64,000 nt of DNA from Archegozetes longisetosus (Eukaryota > Arthropoda > Arachnida > Sarcoptiformes > Trhypochthoniidae), in contig JAEMBT020000005.1 of the NCBI GenBank assembly GCA_018873245.2, forward strand, positions 12,756,001 through 12,820,000. The letters are read 5' to 3'. A program made the position numbers and the translations under genes. The notes under the pieces were generated by a model. That model made no database searches. It saw nothing but the letters and a program-made list of their open reading frames with translations, and was not told where the DNA came from. Below, piece after piece: positions 55,804 to 64,000 of this stretch; positions within the stretch are counted from its first letter, which is position 1; each line of letters opens with the position of its first letter.

Positions 55804-55805
<2 letters not shown>

Positions 55806-55841
<36 letters not shown>
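55806..55841. repeat. (GA)n microsatellite
   Basis: A run of about 18 GA units, non-coding. Confidence 0.95.
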
Positions 55842-55844
<3 letters not shown>

Positions 55845-55990
55845 CTTCAAAGTTATTTAATAGCCAACTTAAATGCAAACTAAAGCTCAAAAGTGTCCAG
55901 AATGTGGCGAAAAAGGATACAGTCATGCAATGCCTGAAATAGACATGAAGTCGTATTATGAATGTGTATTCAACAGAGTATGGTATGATT

Positions 55991-56071
55991 CCTCGAGTCT
56001 CGATCTAAGGGTTCCTCGAGTCTCGATCTAAGGGTGCCTCGAGTCTCGATCTAAGGGTACCTCGAGACTCG
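55991..56071. repeat. 23-bp tandem repeat, three copies plus a partial
   Basis: The unit begins CCTCGAGTCTCGATCTAAGG and is 23 bases long. Copies start at 55991, 56014 and 56037, with a partial fourth at 56060. Copies differ only at the last base. It lies about 360 bases beyond the stop of the intact xylosyltransferase gene. Confidence 0.93.
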
Positions 56072-56434
56072 TTCGAGTCTAAAAGAATCTTTTTACTCAT
56101 TTAATCCCAGTAATTAATACTTAATTTCCAAAATTTCTTATGTTTTATTGTCAACCAAAGAAAAATACTATATAATTAGATTAGGAAATAAATACTTGAT
56201 GAATAAGTCTAAATTTAAAGGTTTATAAATGCTCAAAAAGGTGTTTTATCGAAAATTGATTCATAAAAGGGTCAATTGTAGTTATAGCCAACAAAAGCTC
56301 AACAAATAATTATCATGGGTTATAAAGAATTTAACAGATTTTGTGTTGGAGCTAAACAATTTTTAAAATATAAAATTAATTTTACAAAAATACTTGGATT
56401 AAAAGTTTAATGTATGCACACCAAAACTTATCGA

Positions 56435-58789
56435 TTATTGTTTTTGTTTAAACCTTTCGATTCCTATAATAAAGTTTTTGTATAACGCTTTACACTTTGA
56501 TTTTGTTTGGATGTCTTTAATCAAATATTTTATTCCATGGTCAATCGAATGATCGGTCATTGAAACATTTTTGAAAAATTGGGGAACACTGTACGATGAT
56601 ATATCCCTCCCTGAAAGTCCAGGATGATGATGAAAAAGGCCAATACCTAATATTTGGGCACTTTTACATGATTCTGATGAATACATACAGTGCTCATCCA
56701 TATAGTTCCAACGACACGGAATCTCAATATAACTATAGGTAGATTTATTCAAATATATATTAACGAGCCCCTGATCTCCAGTTGCTCTCAAAACATCTTT
56801 ATATTGATTATAATAGTTATTAATCCTAGTTTTCCAGTCATTATTCCTCAAACGTGTCAAATTCAATAACAAAATTCCACTATTGAAAGGAACTGGTCGT
56901 ATATAAGGAATATCTTTATATGCTTCTCGACCCCAATCTTTAAACCAGCCAAAGTCTTTGTGATATGATTCTCGAGCTATTCCTATCATTTGTTTCGAGT
57001 TCATAAGTGAGAAGTATTCCCACAACTCTTCAACTGGTGATAGAAATACAGTGTCCGCGTCCAGATATATGAGAGAATCCACATTTGGTAAAAGTTCCTT
57101 AAATAAGATATAAGAAAATTTTCAAACTAAAGATGATGCAATTGTTAAAATATTCGTCTATTTTTAAGAGTCATATTACATGTAGGAAAAGTCTAGCTGA
57201 AGCACATGGCTTATACAATTCTTTCCACTCATCATTTGGAAAACGGGGTTCGATCATTTCAATTTTAAATCGATTTCTATATGATTCTGGCCATGAATTA
57301 AACTGTAATTTAAAATATATTATTAAAGTCATGATTAACTTCAACTTCATTTAAACACCTAATTAAATTCATATCAAACTTTTGCAGCTAAAAGGTTGTC
57401 TATCAGTAACTAGCAAAACTGACCAAGCGTGAGATACATTGTCTTGTCGGTAACTAAGATACACTAATCAAACCTAAAGATGGAGCGCAGTCGTTGATTA
57501 AACTAACTTACCCGATTTTAGAGCTTCCTAGTAGTAAAAATTAATGGATTTTCATGAAAATTTTTCTGGGTAAATTGCATGTCAAGAAAAACATTTAGTG
57601 AGTGTTGAAATCCATTATAAAGCTAGTGAATTATTCAAGCAAATTCGGTCAGAGAAATTTGGTGATATTTTTAAATCCAGAAGAGTGAAAAATAAACTAA
57701 ATAAAAATAATTAGATACGTTTATTTTTGTTCACTCAAATATCGTGTGTGACAAAGCTACAAACTTAAATACTTGAAAAATCTAATTTTTCAAAGTCATA
57801 ACTTTTTATCTGAAGGGATAGAGTCATGATTTCAACTATAAATTGTGATAATTTAAATATTTAATATATTCTATTGGAAAGATATTTTCTACCCGATAAT
57901 ACAATAAAAATTTCATCTGAATCATGATGAGGGTAGCATTAAAATAGATGATTTTATTCGTAGAGATAGGAATGTCATCCAATATTGAGTGAAAAATTGA
58001 TTCATAACAGTTCTCTTAGACTAACCAATCCTCGAAAGGGTGGAATTTTCATTGTGTTATTAGATCGATTGTGTAAAATTATTAATCGATATTTCTTATT
58101 ATACTGTGTAGAAAATGGATTTTCAATAGAATATATTAATAAGTATTTAAACGTTTAGACGGACAAACAGAGACGAGTGCTGACAAATTTTTACAATTCT
58201 CTAAGAGCTTTGGAATTTCACTACTTTTTATTGAAAATCTTAGAATATATTTGCAAAGTTATAAATATACTGTTAAATCAGGTAATCAAAAGACGTTTCA
58301 TTCAAAAATATCTGAGTCAGTTCTAAAGCACATAATAAATTGAATTCTCAATAAGAATTTTACCAAAAAGCGCGGTAAATGAGTCATAAATATTTAAAAT
58401 ATTACCTCTTTAGTGATTTTATCTTTTAGAGTATCCGTCAATATTATTAAATGGATATTTCTTTTTGATAGCAAAGCCACAGATTTCAATAAAGCAACCA
58501 ATTGATCGAACATTTTATGACCACAAGCGACGGTTGAGATCACTATATCGCTCGAGTCGTAAGAAGTAGAAGAAAATTTATTATTCGAGCGAGCATTGGT
58601 TTTACGATTTAGCCTTCAATAATTATGAAAAATGATTAATTATTTACCAAAAATTTGAGTATTTGACTCATACTTTTCTTGAAGTTTTCCTTCAATAGAT
58701 TTGGTATCATAAATTCGGTAAATAACTATCAGAATGACTAAAGACACGATTAAATAAAATTTGGAATATTTGAATCTAATAGTTTTCAT
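56435..58789 (-). CDS. GT8 glycosyltransferase, glucoside xylosyltransferase (GXYLT)-like
   Basis: Type II Golgi/ER enzyme. GXYLT relatives add xylose to O-glucose on EGF repeats such as those of Notch. Four exons: 58789-58674, 58613-58406, 57302-57180 and 57097-56435. All phases match, giving 369 residues. The first intron is only 60 bases. A short basic N-terminus precedes one membrane anchor (FYLIVSLVILIVIYRIY). Then come VISTVACGHKMFDQLVALLK, a WP motif (FNSWPESY), CASARLFL, the DxD metal site LDADT (about residues 161-165), NSGILLLNLTRLR, GDQGLVN, and CRWNYMDEHCMY with LFHHHPG near the end. No breaks. The second intron (about 1.1 kb) is empty. A broken paralogue lies 4 kb downstream. The exact acceptor substrate is inferred from family only. 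Confidence 0.9.
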
Positions 58790-59330
58790 AGTTCTTATTG
58801 ACATCAGTTTTTATATACAGGCTTTGATCAGAGCTGTAAATATTTCGTACAAAGAATGAATGGCCTATTCTTTATATAGATCTGAGAGTTGGCGGATAAA
58901 TAAATAATTAGGACCAGTTTAGTAAATTTTTCGAATACTCATAAATCAATATGCGAAGAGTTAGCAAATGAAACTAATTTTTCAATAGATTAACAAACGA
59001 ATTAGAATATAACAGAAGAGTCTATATTTAATGGTTTTTATAGAGTTTAAGAACAAATTAGCTGAAGCACATCAAATTACAGTTTGTAAAGTTTGTTTCT
59101 CCAACTGTTATCTAGAAATGTGTTCCTTTGAATGATTGGTTCATTTCCACATATTGTAATTTTTATAATTTTCAGTTGATCACAAAAAATGATAGCAAAT
59201 GAATGTAAACTCTAAATTTTGTTTCTGGCAGGATTTAACTACTGCCAAAAGTACCTTCTTGCGAAGTATACAGGTTATAAAAATTATATCTTCTATTATA
59301 AATAAGCATATGTTTATATATACAGGTGGA

Positions 59331-59573
59331 TCACAAAGTCCACACCAATGTTAAACTATATACAAAATCGTATATACACAGTTTCAATGTGATGAAAATT
59401 ATAATGAGTCGATACAGGCGCGTAAAGATTAAATTTAACATTACCGATGAATTTTATTTAAGGTTCAATTTAATTTTTACGCGCCTGTATCGATTCATTA
59501 TTTATTTTCATTACATTTCAAACTTAGTATGTATGATTTTGCACATAGTTTAACATTGGTATGGACTTTGTGA
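59331..59573. mobile_element. 243-bp foldback element forming one long hairpin
   Basis: The whole segment is an inverted repeat. The outer arms begin TCACAAAGTCCA and read to AATGTTAAACTAT, with one mismatch. The inner arms share CGATACAGGCGCGTAAA. The two halves (about 115 bases each) align along their length, leaving a small loop near 59450. The 75-residue open frame across it is a by-product of the symmetry. MITE-like. Confidence 0.88.
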
Positions 59574-61325
59574 CTCAACAGTATCTATGAATGTGTGATG
59601 TGCGACAAAATAGATTGCAAAAAGTTTTTATTCCTAAAAGTTTAATAAATGCATATAGCTAAAGTTTATTGGCAATTTAGGTCAAATATAACATTGGATA
59701 TTTTAGCATAAATGACGCCTATTTTGACAAATAAAACATCGGTTCTGACTAAAATCGAATGAAATCAAAATTAGCTTTAAATATTAAAGATTTGATATTT
59801 CTTAAAGATTTTGAATTTTTAAGTGGCCGTAATTTATGGAAAGTAACGTAATTAATGAATCTACCGTGGAGCATTATTAATCTTCCATTGATTAGAGTTG
59901 GATAAGATCAAAATATCATTATCGAATTTTATGATTATTTTGGCAACGCTACTTGTTGGGCATATTTGGACAAACTCTTTTTTCTTTGTTATTACTCATA
60001 AATCAGAACTTACTAATTAGTAAGTTTAAAACATATAAAACAAAATTTGATCACTTAGTCATTCATTTTGAATTAAAAACATTTTTAATGATAAAAATAA
60101 AAAAGAAAGAATTGTTATTTGAAGAACTCACTTATTAACTAAATATTGTGATAAGGTTAGAGCTGAATTTTTTGAAAAATTTTGTAAAACTGGGTCGACC
60201 GATGCAACTATTCTCAAAATTGAATCAAATTTATTTTTACATATCTAAACTACTTTCTAGGATTACAGTTCTCAAATATGTTTGTAAGATTATAGCTTAT
60301 TATTAAGGGTTTATTTTGAAACATTCAAATTTCAGCCAATGAGTAAGAGATTTCACTTTTGACTCACATTTCCAAAAACAATAAAGTTATAACTGCAAAA
60401 TCTGAGTTTAGTTTTTAAAAACAACGGACAGTATAAAGAATAAACCAATTATTTGGTACACTTGAATACATATTGAATAAAACTTAGGCATAATATAACT
60501 TTAGTCCACTTCAGACACTTGAAGGTAATAGTAATAGTAATAATAGAAGGTAATAATAGTAATTTTTTAAATAAAAAAAATCTCTAGTAATTAAAAATTT
60601 GGAACTGAAAGTCTGTCTCAAAAAAGTGCGCAAATAAATTTTCTCCAAAAAGGTATAAGACCAATTTTAATATAAAGTGCATGAGTCACATAAGAGATTT
60701 TTTCAAACTATTCAAGATTTCTAATCTCATAGTACAAACTTTTTTCACTCATTATTATTAATTTATGAATTTGTTTTCATGACTTATTTTGACTTCACTT
60801 TTCAGACAAAACATAGTTTTTGTTTTGATTTAATCAAGAAGTTCAAACTCTCGATCCAAACTTAGAGATAAGTTTGAAAAAGCTTGGAAAAGTTTGGAAA
60901 AGCAAAAATTGTCTTGGCTAAAGTTCAAAGCTAAGTTCACTTTATGATTGAAATTTTGTTAAGTCTTTTAGAAAAAAGTTTTAATTTGTGCACTTCTTTG
61001 AGACAAGCTTTCAACTAGACTAATACTTCAATCTTTATCTATAACTAGACATTCATATTGAAAGCGTTTCTTTTGTTGCAAAGGTCTCATACTTTGCAAA
61101 AAATGAAAGAGGATTGAAGTTCACTAAGATTTTGAGGATATTTTTCAAGTCATTATTACAGGTTTTGAGAATGTGTTTAGAGTACTTTTGTTTCAACAGA
61201 AGCACGAAATTTTTGAAAAATTTCTCATAAACCCATTATTATCGGTACGCGCTGAAACAGATATTAAGCATTTCGAAAGTTAAATGTCAACTGAAATCAA
61301 GTCCTTGCATTCCATTTGAATCAAA
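59574..61325. other. intergenic AT-rich stretch
   Basis: About 1.75 kb. It contains a short imperfect (TAATAG)-like run at 60524-60562 and an AAAAGTTTGGAAAAGC duplication near 60880. No gene seen. Confidence 0.55.
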
Positions 61326-62783
61326 ATGTTTTTCCACGAATTAATAGTTATATTAATTATTTGTAATCTGTTTGACAGATATCTTCAATACAATAATAAT
61401 TTTTGCGATTCTAACTATGAGAAGAATATGATCGACATTATATTCAATACCGAAACAACTGTTTACGCCGTGAGAAAAGTCAAATCACTGGTATATCCAC
61501 TCATTTATCTGAAAGACAATCAAATATGGGCTCAAAAAATGGAAGCGATTAAGCTTAAAGACTTTTTCTTAGGTAAAACTTCCACTATAAATATTATTTT
61601 CAAAGTTATTCAACTTTCAAGTTATGCACTCTCTGAGTAGGCATTGATTTGCAAACATTTGAATCAGGGTTTTCTATAACATCAATTGACAAGAAGTATT
61701 GCAGTGTTTGTGAACCAGTGTTGAAGGAGAAGTCCAATAATATAACGTATATATTCAGTGACGACAGGTTCTATGTATTCCGGGAGCTTACAAATGGATC
61801 ATTCATGTTTGCCGATAGTCGAGATTCAGGTATTCCGTGGAAGAAAAATAAAAGTAGTTACGGAACAAATACTGGAGTTATTAAAGATTTGTTCGGAATA
61901 AGCGGTAAAGTAAATGCTGCGTTCTTTCAATGGCAACCTTTGGATCCTTTGAAAGCGTACGCTTTCTTATTGTCTACAAATGGCGATATTTTTGGTTACG
62001 AAATCAATGATAACTCGACTTTGGATAAGAAATTATTGCCACCAGTTTCTAATGTCAAAGAAGCGGGTTTAGATCCGATCCATTTTCGCGGAGCGTTCTG
62101 CATCAATTATATTAGAACTTACTATGTTGTGAGAAATCACATCCTTTACTATATACCAGATAAAAGGCCTGAACAAGGAATTAAAGCACCGGTTGGTTTT
62201 GAATTCAATGAATTAGGGTTTAGACATCGAACTGACTCTATATTATTGTAAAATGTACTCATGTTTGGCTCAAGTTAAGATTAGATAATCCTGATCGTGT
62301 CTAACTTAATCTTAATTTAAACTAATAAAGTGTCAGAAATTTACGACAATAAAGAGCCAGTTCAGTAGTAAAGCCTAATTTTTACAATAAGTATTTAGTT
62401 CTGAAGAATCTAATTATAATTATTACTTTTTATAGCAGTTAGATATTTGGGATTTTTTTAATTGTTATAAAACTGAAGATCCATTAGATCTACAGACTAG
62501 TAACACAACTTCAGAGAACCTGATCCTTGATAATATAGTATCAGTTAGTTACCAGTTAGATTTACAGGCTACCGAAAATGCAGACAGTGGAAGAAAGTCT
62601 ACTGTCAGTCTATTCGTTGTATTTACAATTATTTGTATTGGAATAACTGCACTACTATTCGTTGCTTTAGTCGCTTATATTTTGATGGCTGGGGCAAAAA
62701 GAGATCCTGGATATACTTCTGAAGAGAGAAAAAGATTGGACCATGAAGAAAGTCCAGATGAAGAGTTTAGAACTCAAAAATAG
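61326..62783 (+). CDS. predicted type I membrane protein with a hemopexin-like ectodomain
   Basis: Not a family I can name. Exon 1 is 61326-61572, exon 2 starts at 61668, exon 3 is 62436-62783. An N-terminal signal peptide (MFFHELIVILIICNLF) is followed by an ectodomain with four repeats in hemopexin style: MIDIIFNTETTVYAV, ITYIFSDDRFYVF, VNAAFFQW...YAFLLSTNGDIFGYE, and FRGAFCINYIRTYYVV. A Cys sits before repeat 1 (NNFCDSNY) and another after repeat 4 (IWDFFNC), the positions of the propeller-closing disulfide in that fold. Then a membrane helix (FVVFTIICIGITALLFVALV) and a short charged tail. The exon 2 to 3 join is unresolved. Either exon 2 ends at 62191 (weak donor CCG|GTTGGT, in phase, 372 aa), or it ends at 62248 where TTG|TAAAA lacks one G (391 aa). 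Read as is, exon 2 stops at 62251. No protease domain. Confidence 0.6.
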
Positions 62784-63002
62784 TTTTGCATTAAGATTTA
62801 AATTTTTAAGTTTATGAAAAATCACCAGAGTTTAAGTTTTTGCCAAGAAAAAAATTTCATTTATTTAAATTCAAGTTTTATGCAAGAATTGAACACTTGA
62901 GAAATACTTGGGTCGAGTGAGAGCCCCGCAGCCCAATAGAATTGTGTCCCCGAATATGAATTCATTTGATACTCACGTATTGGTTGATAAACTAAAAATA
63001 AT

Positions 63003-63135
63003 ATATGAAGCCTGTTTTTGAAGAAATGCCTTTAACCATGCATTAAAAATGCTTTCTATATTGAATTCAATGTATTTTTAATGCATAGAAAATGACCTTT
63101 TCGCTAAGGCATTTCTTCAGAAACAGGCTTCATAT
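63003..63135. mobile_element. 133-bp foldback (hairpin) element
   Basis: The ends ATATGAAGCCTGTTT and AAACAGGCTTCATAT are exact inverses. The arms continue through GAAGAAATGCC and ATGCATTAAAAAT with few mismatches to a loop near 63065. No coding capacity. It is unlike the other two hairpins in sequence, so it is a separate family. Confidence 0.88.
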
Positions 63136-63863
63136 GGTTCCTCTTATGATCTTGACCTCTAATCTCTCTTAACGATACTAGAAACTTTCAAAGTTAAAAA
63201 TTTTAAAATTTTATTACTAAAAAGTCATTGAAGTTTTTCAAGAAATTTTCTCGCGAGAAGTTTTATAATTAAAATGTTACTCTGTTAACAAAAACTAATT
63301 TTTAAAAGTGTATTGTACTGTATTTTATAAAGTAAATAAATTTTCGGAAATTCTTTTAAATATGGCACCCAAGTCCCAAGTCAAAAGGTAGAGAATAAGT
63401 TTTACACACTTATGATCTCCATTTTTCCTCAAGCATCATGTTGGATCTCTTGGGATGCCATAGATAAAATGATAAAATCTATCAAAATATTTGGGATCTA
63501 TTTTCTAAGTAGATAAAAGTTGGAAATCTCACAATTATTTTTTTTGTCAGAATCTTATACAAACTAGAGGTTTCTGTTAAAAAACCTTAATGATTCTCTT
63601 GCAATGAATTTTTGAACGTTTGAACTATGAAAATTCAAATAACATATTATAGACTGTGACATTGAAATTAATATAGAACTATTTTCAATTTTGATCAGAT
63701 TCAATAAAATAATATTCATAATAGTCAGTTTCAAAAAGTAGATTGATTTTACTGTAATCGAGAAAATTAGTTATACGTATCTATGAGGCTGTGATCAATG
63801 TTGTATCGGATTCCCTTTTATTATTAATTGTTCCCAAACTAATTTACACATTTACTATAAATT
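63136..63863. other. intergenic AT-rich stretch
   Basis: About 730 bases with no recognisable feature. Confidence 0.5.
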
Positions 63864-64000
63864 CTAATAATGATTATATGTACAGTACTCCCGCTCTTTC
63901 TCAATAACACGTTTCCAAACTTCTGGTAGCTTGAAAATCTTTTTAACTCGATCTACCAAACTGAGGGATATGATGGTGCTTTGAATTGCACTTTGTACAT
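63864..64000 (-). pseudogene. possible C-terminal end of a transposase, cut by right window edge
   Basis: The minus strand reads open from the edge to a TAG at 63864-63866. The end contains SLSLVDRVKKIFKLPEVWKR and a short tail with EREYCTYN. The pattern of a helix, a W..VI string and an aromatic end resembles the C-terminus of Tc1/mariner-type transposases, but no catalytic motif is inside the window. Could equally be the end of an ordinary gene. Confidence 0.3.

Noticed and set aside
57133..57354. 73-aa open frame on the plus strand
   Set aside because: Antisense of exon 3 of the xylosyltransferase, whose minus-strand reading matches the family.
59326..59553. 75-aa open frame on the plus strand
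   Set aside because: Lies entirely in the hairpin element; symmetry of the arms explains it.

Overview
The window is eukaryotic nuclear DNA from an animal. It is very AT-rich. The genes are split by short introns with ordinary GT-AG borders and are separated by long AT-rich stretches with no readable gene. The gene set (alpha-2-macroglobulin/TEP, LSF/CP2 transcription factor, RPAC2, anoctamin, TENT4 poly(A) polymerase, atlastin, GT8 xylosyltransferase) is metazoan. An arthropod, possibly a mite or other chelicerate, is my best guess, but nothing here proves the lineage.

Layout. 1-3127 (-): 5' part of an alpha-2-macroglobulin-like gene that runs off the left edge. 3.1-9.8 kb: no gene seen. 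9.8-12.0 kb (+): candidate gene for a tiny single-pass membrane protein, apparently using a GC-AG intron. 12-18.7 kb: gene-poor, with a CT microsatellite and a 510-bp terminal-inverted-repeat element. 18.7-19.3 kb (-): small secreted helical protein. 21.9-25.7 kb (+): complete LSF/CP2 factor. 26.4-27.5 kb (-): complete RPAC2. 28.5-40.5 kb (-): anoctamin with all calcium-site motifs but two single-base frame breaks. 41.7-43.7 kb (+): TENT4-type poly(A) polymerase whose third catalytic Asp reads Asn. 44.7-49.0 kb (+): complete atlastin.

50.6-55.5 kb is an accessory zone. It holds a mariner-type element with 28-bp terminal repeats, a broken xylosyltransferase copy, an 18-bp tandem repeat, and a roughly 2.04-kb MULE element with terminal repeats, a probable 8-bp target duplication and a transposase broken by one in-frame stop. 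56.4-58.8 kb (-) is the intact xylosyltransferase. 61.3-62.8 kb (+) is a predicted type I membrane protein whose ectodomain resembles a hemopexin propeller, with an uncertain splice. Long hairpin (foldback) elements lie at 35.8, 59.3 and 63.0 kb. A possible transposase C-terminus is cut by the right edge.

The genes are unrelated housekeeping and secretory or membrane genes; there is no operon or cluster logic. The only local family is the xylosyltransferase with its broken neighbour. Exon models were derived by eye from reading-frame continuity and splice-site phase. Phases close exactly across all exons for A2M, CP2, RPAC2, TENT4, atlastin and the xylosyltransferase.
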